Assembly: GCF_030409325.1 (NCBI RefSeq)
Contig: NZ_JAUFPR010000002.1
Span: forward strand, 1,302,001 to 1,366,000
DNA: 64,000 nt
Direction of reading: 5' to 3'
Source of the DNA: Mucilaginibacter aquaedulcis
GTDB taxonomy: Bacteria; Bacteroidota; Bacteroidia; Sphingobacteriales; Sphingobacteriaceae
The position numbers were made by a program, and so were the translations under genes. Shown one piece after another: positions 18,610 through 27,542 of the stretch (positions within the stretch are counted from its first letter, which is position 1; each line of letters starts with the position of its first letter). A model generated the notes under the pieces. The model saw only the letters and a list, made by a program, of their open reading frames with translations, did not search any database and was not told where the DNA came from.

Positions 18610-19083
18610 ATATTGTATTGTAATCGGGTTCTCCCTGCAAATTCTATGAATCCTCAATATTGACTGCGTACTAATAACTTTCTCGTCAATTTAAGAATTA
18701 ATGTGTATTGGTTCATACCCGAATGGATAGAATATTATTTATGTAGTAAATACAGAAAAATAGTATTAACCATATTTACAGAAATTCACACAATAATATC
18801 AATATGCGATTATCTCCTTCGCAATTTCCATAAAATTAAAAACATAGTGCTATAATAGTCAAGAGTTTACAAATAAACCAAACCGACTTTCAATCCAAAA
18901 TTGCTATTCCACTACTTATTATTAAATCAAACTCTACCAACAGAAACATAAAAAACCAGAAACATAAATACAAGTCATTAGTAATTAATCAGTTACAATA
19001 CTTAATACAAATTTGATTATAGCAATAACACTAAATTATACGCGAAAAAATCCAATAAGATAACATATTTTTTACGCTGAGCC
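18610..19083. other. AT-rich intergenic region, no gene seen
   Basis: 474 bp between two small hypothetical genes. It is AT-rich with many stops in all frames. No tRNA, strong hairpin or clear TAnnTTTG box was found. Confidence 0.6.
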
Positions 19084-19506
19084 ATGAGCAAACACATAGA
19101 AAAACTAAAAAAGGAACTTATTGAATTGGCAGCAATTGTAAATTCCTTTAAATCTGAAGCTGTACAGGTTCGAATCCTTGACCGATTGCTTGATCTGCTA
19201 ACAGAATCGACTAACAAGCATGAATATGAATTCGGCACGAAAAATAGCCATAGCAATGATGAAAGTACGGCAGCAACCGAACCTAAAAAAAATGGTGCAA
19301 CTAAAATCCTGCATCAGTTACTTCAAACTGATTTCTTTAATGAGTATCGTTCCATATCAGAAATAGTTGAATACTGCAACGAACACTTTAATGCAGATAT
19401 AAAAACTACGGAACTCTCTGGCATATTATTAAAACTTGTTAAGGAAAATCGCCTTAAAAGAGAAAGAAGCACTGAAAACAATCGGTTTAAATATGTTCGT
19501 GCGTAG
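19084..19506 (+). CDS. Hypothetical protein with possible winged-helix C-terminus (140 aa)
   Basis: 140 residues. The N-terminal helix (1-45, heptad-like KLKKELIELAAIVNSF) may be a coiled coil. A charged linker (48-75) is followed by a helical C-terminal domain (76-140), TKILHQLLQTDFFNEYRSISEIVEYCNEHF split by a turn, then ELSGILLKLVKENRLKRER and a short strand FKYVRA. The last part has the shape of a winged helix. No family was named with confidence. It lies upstream of two response regulators but 257 bp away, so a link is only possible. Confidence 0.7.
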   Translation: MSKHIEKLKKELIELAAIVNSFKSEAVQVRILDRLLDLLTESTNKHEYEFGTKNSHSNDESTAATEPKKNGATKILHQLLQTDFFNEYRSISEIVEYCNEHFNADIKTTELSGILLKLVKENRLKRERSTENNRFKYVRA

Positions 19507-19763
19507 ATTCAGAATTGGAGGAAGATTCTTCTGATAACCGTAGTGTTTGTTGCCGAATTGATTAAATTAGCATCAGCGAATAAAAATCCGGAACAAACCT
19601 CGGATTAAAATGTTAAAGCAATTAGTTAAACCAAACCTAAATACAACAACTGAACTTTGATTTAAATTGTAGCCAACATTATAAACTAATCTAAAGGCTC
19701 AAATGGCAACATTTGAAGCATTGACGATAATAAAGTATTAATTTTTTAACCAACCTTAGCTCA

Positions 19764-20159
19764 ATGCCACCAAAGATATTATTAATAGATGATGCTGAAC
19801 TTGACAATGTGATATTGAAAGCATTTTTATATCGTGTATCATCAGACTACGTGATCGAATCTTGTACAAATGGACAGCTGGCAATAGATAAGTTAAAGGA
19901 ATTATTATTAAGTGATCCTTCTGAGCTTCCCGACTACATATTTTTGGATATAAGCATGCCGGTAATGGATGGCTGGGCTTTTTTAAAAGAATTCGACCAA
20001 TTAAGCTCTGCCCTTTTTAAAATCAGTAAAATTTACGTACTTACTTCATCGCTTAATAAACGTGACCGGGAAAAATGTATCCTTTATCCGCATGTAAAAG
20101 GCTATTTATCAAAACCGGTTGATGAACATCGGTTAAAATCTATCATGGCCATTGCCTAA
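19764..20159 (+). CDS. Single-domain response regulator (REC)
   Basis: 131 residues, a receiver domain only. The acidic pair is at Asp9-Asp10, the phosphorylation site Asp62 in FLDISMPVMDGW, Thr94 in VLTSS and Lys117 in LSKP. It resembles the CheY-like regulators common in Bacteroidetes that relay phosphate between hybrid kinases. No output domain or adjacent histidine kinase is present. A second receiver protein follows after 22 bp, so the two are probably co-expressed. Confidence 0.93.
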   Translation: MPPKILLIDDAELDNVILKAFLYRVSSDYVIESCTNGQLAIDKLKELLLSDPSELPDYIFLDISMPVMDGWAFLKEFDQLSSALFKISKIYVLTSSLNKRDREKCILYPHVKGYLSKPVDEHRLKSIMAIA

Positions 20160-20181
20160 CTTATTACTTTTAATCTAACGT

Positions 20182-20544
20182 ATGAATAAACGAATACTGA
20201 TAATTGAAGATGACCCTGAAATATTAAGTGTCACTACGATGATTCTTTCGGAAGAATACGAGGTGCAAGGAATTGAACGAACTGAGGATATATTATTATC
20301 CATAAAAAATTTCAAACCTGATTTAGTGTTAACTGATTATATGCTACCAGGTATGTCGGGAGGGCAAATTTGCAAGGTTATTAAAAACACAAAGGAAACA
20401 AAACATATACCGGTTATATTAATGACCGCCTATCACAAAATGGCCGTATCATTGGCCAACTTGAACTATGATGCTTATCTGCCAAAACCCTTTGATATAT
20501 ACAAGCTTATTTCTACTGTTAAAAAACTTTTAAAACAACCGTAA
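20182..20544 (+). CDS. Single-domain response regulator (REC)
   Basis: 120 residues with a complete receiver set: Glu9-Asp10-Asp11, phosphorylation site Asp52 in LTDYMLPGMSGG, Thr82 and Lys102 in LPKPFD. It has no output domain. It is clearly different in sequence from the receiver gene 22 bp upstream, so this is not a recent duplication. The partner kinase must be encoded elsewhere. The next gene, a bestrophin-like channel, begins 53 bp downstream. Confidence 0.93.
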   Translation: MNKRILIIEDDPEILSVTTMILSEEYEVQGIERTEDILLSIKNFKPDLVLTDYMLPGMSGGQICKVIKNTKETKHIPVILMTAYHKMAVSLANLNYDAYLPKPFDIYKLISTVKKLLKQP

Positions 20545-20597
20545 AGCATCTTAAGTGTTCAGAAACGTTTTGAACATCAAATGATTAATGAAAACTT

Positions 20598-21485
20598 ATG
20601 TTACTATCTAAACCAATTTCCATAACCTATTTCCTGCGGCTTATTAAATGGGATGTGATCGCTATTTTTCTGTATGCCTGCATTGTGGGAGCTTTGGATT
20701 ATTTCACTTTCTTTAAAGATCTTACCATTCCTCTCGGTGTATCGGCAATGGTAGGCACATTACTATCTCTGCTACTTGCCTTCAGAACATCTCAATCATA
20801 TGAGCGATGGTGGGAAGCAAGAACAGTATGGGGAGCTATTGTTAACGATAGTCGTACCCTAATCAGGCAATTGGTTCAGTTTTTGCCTAATGACGAAAAT
20901 AAGGCCGGATATATAGAAAAAATGGCCATAAGACAGTCTATATGGTGTTATACTCTGGCAGAAAGTTTGAGAAAATGCCCCTCGTCTGAAAAAGTCACCC
21001 AATACATAAATGAACTTGGTGCGGATAGTGACAACAGACCTAATATGTTACTATCCAAACATGCGGAAGAGTTAGCGGCCATAAGCGAACACTACCAACT
21101 AAATGCAAACAAACAGGTACAGCTGGACAGTACCATTCAGCGATTAACAGACTCCATGGGAAGATGCGAACGTATTAAAAACACAGTTTTCCCTCGTGCT
21201 TACAGCGTTTTAATACATTTTTTGATATATGTTTTGACCACCATCTTCCCTTTTGGGCTTGACGACCATCATTGGGTAATTGTAATTTTTCTTGCTACTA
21301 TCATTCCTGTATTGTTTATAGCTATTGAACGCACCGCGATATTGATGCAGGATCCTTTTCAAAACAAACCTACTGATACCCCAATGACGGCTCTTTCAAA
21401 AACAATTGAGCGAAATTTGATGGAGATGGCCAATCTTCCCAAGCCTGTTCAATCAGTTTCACCAGATACCTTTTATCTGATGTAA
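20598..21485 (+). CDS. Bestrophin-family anion channel
   Basis: 295 residues. Membrane spans are predicted near 18-40, 45-62, 202-222 and 226-245. The family motif FRTSQSYERWWEARTVWG lies directly after the second span. Bacterial bestrophins (UPF0187/YneE) form pentameric channels in the inner membrane. Ion selectivity cannot be read from sequence; some bacterial members conduct cations. It may be co-transcribed with the two receiver genes, although the 53-bp gap holds a small hairpin (20556-20576). Confidence 0.92.
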   Translation: MLLSKPISITYFLRLIKWDVIAIFLYACIVGALDYFTFFKDLTIPLGVSAMVGTLLSLLLAFRTSQSYERWWEARTVWGAIVNDSRTLIRQLVQFLPNDENKAGYIEKMAIRQSIWCYTLAESLRKCPSSEKVTQYINELGADSDNRPNMLLSKHAEELAAISEHYQLNANKQVQLDSTIQRLTDSMGRCERIKNTVFPRAYSVLIHFLIYVLTTIFPFGLDDHHWVIVIFLATIIPVLFIAIERTAILMQDPFQNKPTDTPMTALSKTIERNLMEMANLPKPVQSVSPDTFYLM

Positions 21486-21703
21486 TTGATGAATGGAGTC
21501 AACCAACAGGACTCTTTGATACCCCCTACCCAACGTTTCTAAAGAGGTTGGTATGATGAAAAAACGCACACACACATCAATGTGATTCCATGCCCATTGG
21601 TTCATTTGCATCAATTTGCTTAACCTTTTTCAAAAAAAATTCAATTTGAGGTTACATCATCCCAAACAGCGTTTACTAACATTAAAATTTAAATCAAATT
21701 ATT

Positions 21704-22081
21704 ATGAAAAAGTCAACTTTAATTCTTGCGGCAGCTGCACTGGCATTTGCATCTTGCAGCAAAACAGCTGGGGTTTCACCGGTTAGTCCAGCTGCTGAAA
21801 TTAGTACTACAGCCGCCAAACATGATGGCGCTGATGACAATGTAAAACATGATGTTAATGACGATAACCAGCCCAAACACAGTGGTAATGATGATAAAAA
21901 TATTACTGTTCCGGCAAAGGTATTAGCAGCTTTTAACAAAGCATTTCCGGGTGTTGCAGTACGAGAATGGAAACTTACCAGCGATGGTTTGTATAAGGCT
22001 CACTTTACAAAAAGCGGTGTGGCGTACGAGGCTTCATTCAAAGCTAACGGAACACTTATAAAATCGCAAAGAGCCTCATAA
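21704..22081 (+). CDS. PepSY-like domain lipoprotein with His/Asp-rich linker
   Basis: 125 residues. The signal peptide has lipobox FASC, giving Cys18. A low-complexity linker (38-66) is rich in His, Asp and Asn (KHDGADDN, KHDVNDDN, KHSGNDDK). A C-terminal PepSY-like domain (68-122) follows: VLAAFNKAFPGVAVREWKL, then YKAHFTKSGVAYEASF. Proteins of this type bind or inhibit partners in the periplasm; the exact role is unknown. The linker could bind divalent metal. It is monocistronic and ends in a very strong hairpin. Confidence 0.85.
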   Translation: MKKSTLILAAAALAFASCSKTAGVSPVSPAAEISTTAAKHDGADDNVKHDVNDDNQPKHSGNDDKNITVPAKVLAAFNKAFPGVAVREWKLTSDGLYKAHFTKSGVAYEASFKANGTLIKSQRAS

Positions 22082-22091
22082 ATATCTTTCT

Positions 22092-22139
22092 CCTTTATTT
22101 GCTAAAACCTATAATTCAACAGGTTTTAGCAAATAAAGG
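22092..22139 (+). terminator. Strong terminator hairpin after the PepSY-like gene
   Basis: Perfect 19-bp inverted repeat, arms 22092-22110 and 22121-22139, with a 10-base loop. It starts 11 bp after the stop codon and is followed by TTATTAT. It separates the PepSY-like gene from the TPR-CHAT locus. Confidence 0.85.
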
Positions 22140-22233
22140 GTTATTATACTAATCCAAACTACGGCGTACTTTTTGTAAACCCGATTTTTGTTTATTTTTA
22201 TTAAATAAAATATCCTGAAAATTAAACCAGACT

Positions 22234-23094
22234 ATGATCAAGAGGTTGTTTTTTGTGCTGCTTGCCTGTGTAATGTGCTTGTTTTTATCATGCTCTAAGG
22301 ATAAGTCACCATTTACCGATAGCCCGGTAGGTACCCCACCAGAAACGCCTGTTTCTCCCGGACAAGGAGGAACAAACAATCATATTTATGCCGATTCTCT
22401 ATTTTTTGTTCAGGAGGCGGCAAATATCATTAAACCTCTTAGCGCCGAGGCCGGCACCTACAGTAGTACGCCTGAAGGACTTAAAATTGAAGACGCTACG
22501 GGAGAGATTAATGTAAACAAAAGCGAAACAGGGCTTATGTATAAAGTTACATTTACTCCGGCCAAAGTTGGTGGAAATACGCTTACATCATACGTAATTA
22601 TATCAGGCATAAACTATCAGGATAAGATCTATAACCTATCGGCAGGCGACAGTATCGCAACCCCAATTTATAATGCCAATACCAAACTGGTGCTCCCCGG
22701 CACCGGCAAAAACAATATTTTTGACGAAGATGGCAGCTGTAAAAAAGTGGGCATCAGTATAAATGGTGATGATGCGCGCATAAACCTGGCAAAATCTGTA
22801 CGTAACCAGGGAATTGACACCGGCGCCACGGCAGAAGTTAAACTGGCCTATCGCTTAAATGATGGCAGTAATCGAGCCCTCAATGGACTAAACGTTAAAA
22901 TATATTTTTACCGTACGGCAAAAGAAATCCCACAATATCTCACCGATTTACTGGAAGAACGCAAAACAACTATTTTCAGTCAAAATTTAATACAATCATC
23001 GGGAATTTCAGGTTCGCTCGTTTTAGCCGGTTTATCGGTGCAGCGTTTAGCAACCCGTGCAAGGCCGCCATGCATTATAGTTGTAAGCAGGTAA
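22234..23094 (+). CDS. Hypothetical lipoprotein upstream of the TPR-CHAT gene
   Basis: 286 residues. The signal peptide has lipobox LFLSC, giving Cys20, followed by a Pro/Thr-rich linker (25-47). The body looks beta-rich (GLMYKVTFTPAKVGG, TSYVIISGINYQDKIYNLS) with no recognised catalytic motif. It ends 34 bp before the CHAT protease gene and is probably co-transcribed with it. As an exported neighbour it is a candidate partner or substrate of the protease; this is inference from position only. Confidence 0.8.
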   Translation: MIKRLFFVLLACVMCLFLSCSKDKSPFTDSPVGTPPETPVSPGQGGTNNHIYADSLFFVQEAANIIKPLSAEAGTYSSTPEGLKIEDATGEINVNKSETGLMYKVTFTPAKVGGNTLTSYVIISGINYQDKIYNLSAGDSIATPIYNANTKLVLPGTGKNNIFDEDGSCKKVGISINGDDARINLAKSVRNQGIDTGATAEVKLAYRLNDGSNRALNGLNVKIYFYRTAKEIPQYLTDLLEERKTTIFSQNLIQSSGISGSLVLAGLSVQRLATRARPPCIIVVSR

Positions 23095-23128
23095 CTTTTG
23101 CTAACGGCTTTTTACATATATTTAATTC

Positions 23129-25921
23129 ATGTACCGGGCCTGGCTAATTGTATATTTTTTTTTAAGCTGCTTGGCGGCTAAATCTATAGCTCTTGCTGCT
23201 CCTGTTCAGCAACCCGAATATAAAATATTATTTGCCAGGGCAGAAAAATTTGCCACTGCCGATAAGCCAACTGATCAAACAGATCAGCAGGCTCTCATTT
23301 TATATCAACAGGTTATTAGCATTTTATCGAAGACCGGAACCGACGCACCCTTTTTGTTAAAAGCCTGCATAAATACAGGCGCCTTTTTACAGGTGCTAAA
23401 TCGCCCGAAAGAAGCCATTACCTACTTTACAAAAGCGTTTGAGGTTAAAAATATAACTTTATCTATTCCTGACTCAGCCATTTTCAGGCCACTCATTTAT
23501 TGCGGGAACAGCTACTATCAGCAGGACAAGCTCGACTCAGCCGAGATCTTTTATAACCGCGCAAAGGTCATCGCCGAAAAATACCCCCAAATAAATGAGG
23601 TAGAAAGGTTGTACAATACCCTGGGTGTTATTGCCTATTCGGGAGGTAATTATACTAAAAGCATTCCTTATTATGAGCGTGCAATCAGTACACTTGAAAG
23701 CCGCGGCAACATCGAAAATTCGCTTATGGTGAGCTATAAAAGCAACCTTGCCTCGGCCTACCGCAAACTGAAAAGATATAACGACGCGCTGAAACTATAT
23801 CAACAGGCCTTACAGCTTCATGAACAAACTGATAAATTATTACACAATATTGGTTCGGTATACTTGGCTATGGGCGAAAGCAGGCTGGCCATATCTTATT
23901 TAAAACAAGTAAACTATCAGGATCAAAAAAAACTGAATGACCTTGGAAAAGCCAGCTTGCAGTTGCATGATTTCAATGGCGCATTAAGCTATTTAAAGCA
24001 AGCCGAATCCATAAATACGCAAAAAAATCATGATCATAAAAACAGCGATCATGGCATCACACTGAAATATTTGGGCGATGTATTGGTTGCTCAAAAGCAA
24101 ATGGAACAAGGTCTGATTTATTATCAGCAGTCAATCAATAACCTGCTTTTAGATTTCCAAAGTAATGACATTTATGCCAACCCTGATAATTTTAACACCG
24201 TTTTTAATAGTGCCGAATTATTGGATGTGTTATCATCAAAAGCCGCCGCTTTAGAGTCATTGTATACACAAAACCACCGTATTAAAGACCTGGACGCGGC
24301 ATTAAAAACCTATTTGTCCTTTTACAAACTGGCAGATCATGTGGAACGGTTTTACGAAAATGATGAAGCACGATACCTCATTAGTAATCGAAAATATGCC
24401 TTGCATCAGCAGCCGATTGATTTATGCTTGCAATTATATCGCCTAACTCACAATAAAAATTACATAGAGGAGGCTTACCGCCTTGATGAGGAAAATAAAG
24501 CCAGTACGCTGGCCCTTTATCTGGAACAATCAAAACTAAAAGTTAAAAGCGGCATATCTCCGATGCTGCTGAAACAGGAAATCGACCTGAAAGCAAATAT
24601 AACCCGCCTAACCCTGCAGGCATCGGGGCAAACAGATAGTTTGGCCCTGCTTAAGTTAAAGAGAACAGTAAATGATGAAGTTATTAAACTGGTTTCGGTT
24701 CAGCAGCAGGTAAACCAACAAACAGGTTTTAGCCAGTTTAATTCTCATAGCGATAACGTTAGCCTAATATCCATTCAAAAGATCATACCTGAGCAAGGTG
24801 CTATCCTTTCTTATCACCTGAGTAAGCAGTATGTGTTGTGCTTTGTGATCACTAAAAATACTTTCAATTTTTTCACGAGTACTACACCTGCAGATTTTCA
24901 AGCATCTGTTAAAAGCACTTATCTGCTGGCTCAAAACAAGACCGGAAACAATAACAAACAAATGCGTGCCATTGGCCAATCATTGTATTCAAAGCTTATT
25001 AAGCAGGCAGAGCCATTCATTAAAGACAAAAAAGATCTGATGATAATTCCTGATGATGAGTTGAATTATCTCCCATTTGAATTATTGATCAATAATAAAG
25101 CTAAATCACTTTTAAAACAATTCACCATCACCTATAACTATTCATGCACTATACTACTGGGGAATAATGCTGCCCAGGCTAAACACCCTGGCAGCCTGGG
25201 CATGGCCCCCTTTGATGAAAAGATCGCAGGCTCTGAATGGGCTTCTTTACCTGCCTCAAAACAAGAAATAGAGGCAATGGGAGGCTATTTACTATTCGGC
25301 CCAAAAGCCACAAAACAAGCATTTGTAGATGCGGCCCATCAATTTGGCACCATTCATTTAGCTACTCATGCCTATGCTAATGATAAAAATCCAGATCAAT
25401 CATTCATTGTTTTTTATCCCTCATCAAACAACACAGACATAAATTATAAGTTATTCCAGCCGGAAATTTATAATTTAAAACTGGATAAAACGAGGCTTGT
25501 AATGCTCAGCGCCTGTGAAAGCGGAACGGGTGAACTGGTTAATGGCGAAGGCCTGATGAGTTTATCCAGGGCATTTTCTTACGCAGGCTGTAATAATATC
25601 GTAGCATCAATGTGGAAAGCCGATGATAATGCTACAGCTTACATTGCTAAAAAATTCCATACTTACCTGAAAAAGGGTTTTACAATTACCCGGGCCCTTC
25701 AACAAGCAAAACTCGACTACCTTAATGATGATCATATACCATCAACACAAAAATTGCCCGCCTATTGGACTCACATGAGGCTGATAGGTGGCTTTGAGAA
25801 GCAACATGATCATCATAGGTTTATTATTTATATGCTATTAATCGCTGCTATTTTCCTGATCGCCATGATAATAATAAGCCGGAACCGTATAAAACGGAAC
25901 CGGACTTATAATCAGGGGTAA
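23129..25921 (+). CDS. Exported TPR-CHAT caspase-like protease
   Basis: 930 residues. The signal peptide (1-24) is followed by at least eight TPR-like repeats (about 50-400; for example GNYTKSIPYYERAISTLES and KRYNDALKLYQQALQLHEQ), a helical linker and a C-terminal CHAT domain (about 610-890). The catalytic dyad is His747 in LATHAYAN and Cys796 in LSACESGTGE. A membrane helix (about 898-916) and a basic tail close the protein. The domain should therefore lie in the periplasm, tethered to the inner membrane. CHAT proteases are caspase relatives. The gene converges, with 7 bp between stops, on the sigma/anti-sigma operon. Confidence 0.9.
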   Translation: MYRAWLIVYFFLSCLAAKSIALAAPVQQPEYKILFARAEKFATADKPTDQTDQQALILYQQVISILSKTGTDAPFLLKACINTGAFLQVLNRPKEAITYFTKAFEVKNITLSIPDSAIFRPLIYCGNSYYQQDKLDSAEIFYNRAKVIAEKYPQINEVERLYNTLGVIAYSGGNYTKSIPYYERAISTLESRGNIENSLMVSYKSNLASAYRKLKRYNDALKLYQQALQLHEQTDKLLHNIGSVYLAMGESRLAISYLKQVNYQDQKKLNDLGKASLQLHDFNGALSYLKQAESINTQKNHDHKNSDHGITLKYLGDVLVAQKQMEQGLIYYQQSINNLLLDFQSNDIYANPDNFNTVFNSAELLDVLSSKAAALESLYTQNHRIKDLDAALKTYLSFYKLADHVERFYENDEARYLISNRKYALHQQPIDLCLQLYRLTHNKNYIEEAYRLDEENKASTLALYLEQSKLKVKSGISPMLLKQEIDLKANITRLTLQASGQTDSLALLKLKRTVNDEVIKLVSVQQQVNQQTGFSQFNSHSDNVSLISIQKIIPEQGAILSYHLSKQYVLCFVITKNTFNFFTSTTPADFQASVKSTYLLAQNKTGNNNKQMRAIGQSLYSKLIKQAEPFIKDKKDLMIIPDDELNYLPFELLINNKAKSLLKQFTITYNYSCTILLGNNAAQAKHPGSLGMAPFDEKIAGSEWASLPASKQEIEAMGGYLLFGPKATKQAFVDAAHQFGTIHLATHAYANDKNPDQSFIVFYPSSNNTDINYKLFQPEIYNLKLDKTRLVMLSACESGTGELVNGEGLMSLSRAFSYAGCNNIVASMWKADDNATAYIAKKFHTYLKKGFTITRALQQAKLDYLNDDHIPSTQKLPAYWTHMRLIGGFEKQHDHHRFIIYMLLIAAIFLIAMIIISRNRIKRNRTYNQG

Positions 25922-25928
25922 ATATCAA

Positions 25929-26708
25929 TTATCCGTGTCCTTCCGTTCCGCCATGGTTGTCATCACCACCATTATCATCACTACCATCATGGTGCCTATG
26001 TTCAAATTCGGTTTCGGCAATTTGTTGTATATTAACTTTCACCTTGTTATAAATAACATTATTTGAAGTTGAGCTAATGATAATTTTACCATCGGTAAGG
26101 GTGGCCTGCTGCAGATCGGCAATGCTTATTTGCTGGAATATTCCATTCAAATGAAGCATGATGGTGGTCTTCAGGTCGGATGCTTTTTCAATTGTCACGT
26201 TCTTTGCTTCTGCCTTAATTTCCAGATCTTCATTAAAGTAAAGTTCAACCGGGATAACCGTTCCGTCCGTTTTGGTCAGGTTTCCTTTCAATGTTAGTGG
26301 AATAGCGGCATTGGACTTTGCGAGTACCACTTTTACCTCAATCTCATTGTAAACACCTGTATCAATCGGGGCGTTTGCAAATGAAGGGGCTAAGGCAAAC
26401 AGATCAACATTTGTTAAGCCCTTTACTTCTATTTCTTTTTTTATTCCATTTTTCCTGGCTTCAAATTCAAACTTACTCACGTTTGCTATACCTTCAGTCC
26501 AGTTCACCATGGCAGTTGTTGCATTAACAGCCGAAACAGAAGCAGACACCAGAGATGAAGATACCTGGTCTGCTTTTACACCGAACAAAATAGCAGCAGA
26601 ACCCGCGGCCGGATTTGTTGTACTTTCTTTTTTACAGCTTATTAAACCTATAATTACTACAAATAGCAGTGTAAGGATAAGGCGGGTTTTAGTCTTTAAA
26701 CTTTTCAT
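25929..26708 (-). CDS. Hypothetical lipoprotein with His/Asp/Gly-rich C-terminal tail
   Basis: 259 residues from the ATG at 26708, chosen because the peptide from there is a clean lipoprotein signal ending in LISC (Cys25). The body (40-225) looks beta-rich with no recognised family, resembling DUF4382-type surface lipoproteins only loosely. The last 25 residues are low complexity (EHRHHDGSDDNGGDDNHGG), a possible metal-binding tail. It is the last gene of the sigma/anti-sigma operon, 66 bp after the anti-sigma stop, so it is probably a regulated output of that switch. Confidence 0.8.
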   Translation of the reverse strand: MKSLKTKTRLILTLLFVVIIGLISCKKESTTNPAAGSAAILFGVKADQVSSSLVSASVSAVNATTAMVNWTEGIANVSKFEFEARKNGIKKEIEVKGLTNVDLFALAPSFANAPIDTGVYNEIEVKVVLAKSNAAIPLTLKGNLTKTDGTVIPVELYFNEDLEIKAEAKNVTIEKASDLKTTIMLHLNGIFQQISIADLQQATLTDGKIIISSTSNNVIYNKVKVNIQQIAETEFEHRHHDGSDDNGGDDNHGGTEGHG

Positions 26709-26774
26709 AATCGTGTTTTTGTTATTGGTGGTCGCCAACAGCGATTATGTAACCGTTTATTTAAGTTTTTTTAA

Positions 26775-27542
26775 TTACTCGCCTCTTTTTTTCAGGATCA
26801 GCAATTTTAGTTTAATTACAGTCCAATAACTCACCCTGTCATGATACAAATGATCTTTATCGTTATATATCTGATCAATTAATTTTTGAGCTTTCAGCGG
26901 CTCATTGTACTGTAAATAACTTAAGGCTAAGTAGTATTCAGCATCATCCCGATAATGACTTGCCGGGTCGAGAAGCACTTCATTAAATTCACGGATGGCG
27001 TTAGCCGGTTCATGCATTGACAAATATGCCTGACCACCCAAAAAACGGTCCTTTTCTCCAGGACCTGGGCTTTTGCTTAGTTCTGCTATAACTGTTTTGA
27101 AGTTGTGGTTTGCATAGGCTTTTTCAATAACCGAAGACCCTTCTACCCCACGGTCTACACTTAGTTCATACGGCTGATAATTATTTTGAGCCAACTCTGC
27201 CGATGATACATTCACCCACTCATAGGCTCCAAATAAAAACATAAAAACAATTAGCCCTGCAGCTATTTTCATAGTAAAGCGTAAAAGCGAATAAATCCTT
27301 CCGCTATTCTGATTACCCTGTTTGCCCCTAAGCTCATCCATCATGTGATGGTGAACTGAGGCTACCTGCTGCCTTAAACCATAATGCATGGCAGCCATTT
27401 TTGCCAGCTCAAGGTTCTCCAGCCGGACTTGTAATTCAGGGCTGTTTGCCAATGTTTGTTCAAAAGCAGTCAGCTCCTCACCCGTTAATTCTCCATCCAG
27501 GTACTGAATCAGTCTTTCGTCTGCTTGTGCATTATTGTCCAT
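26775..27542 (-). CDS. Anti-sigma factor with periplasmic TPR-like domain
   Basis: 255 residues. The cytoplasmic N-terminus (1-85) has the zinc-less anti-sigma pattern DERLIQYLDGELTGEELTAFEQ. One membrane helix lies at about 90-107. The periplasmic part (108-255) carries TPR-like units (FLGGQAYLSMHEPANAIREF, EYYLALSYLQYNEPLKAQKL). The start overlaps the sigma factor end by 11 bp, so translation is coupled. It should sequester that sigma factor at the membrane. Its periplasmic TPR domain is exposed to the same compartment as the TPR-CHAT protease. Confidence 0.88.
   Translation of the reverse strand: MDNNAQADERLIQYLDGELTGEELTAFEQTLANSPELQVRLENLELAKMAAMHYGLRQQVASVHHHMMDELRGKQGNQNSGRIYSLLRFTMKIAAGLIVFMFLFGAYEWVNVSSAELAQNNYQPYELSVDRGVEGSSVIEKAYANHNFKTVIAELSKSPGPGEKDRFLGGQAYLSMHEPANAIREFNEVLLDPASHYRDDAEYYLALSYLQYNEPLKAQKLIDQIYNDKDHLYHDRVSYWTVIKLKLLILKKRGE

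Noticed and set aside
18610..19083. Possible tRNA or small RNA in the AT-rich gap
   Set aside because: No cloverleaf, GC-rich stem or promoter box could be found.
19585..19606. AATCCG/CGGATT hairpin after the gene at 19084
   Set aside because: A 6-bp stem without a convincing T-run; it could be chance in this AT-rich gap.
26509..26829. 106-residue plus-strand frame
   Set aside because: Shadow across the lipoprotein start and the anti-sigma end on the minus strand; composition is not protein-like.
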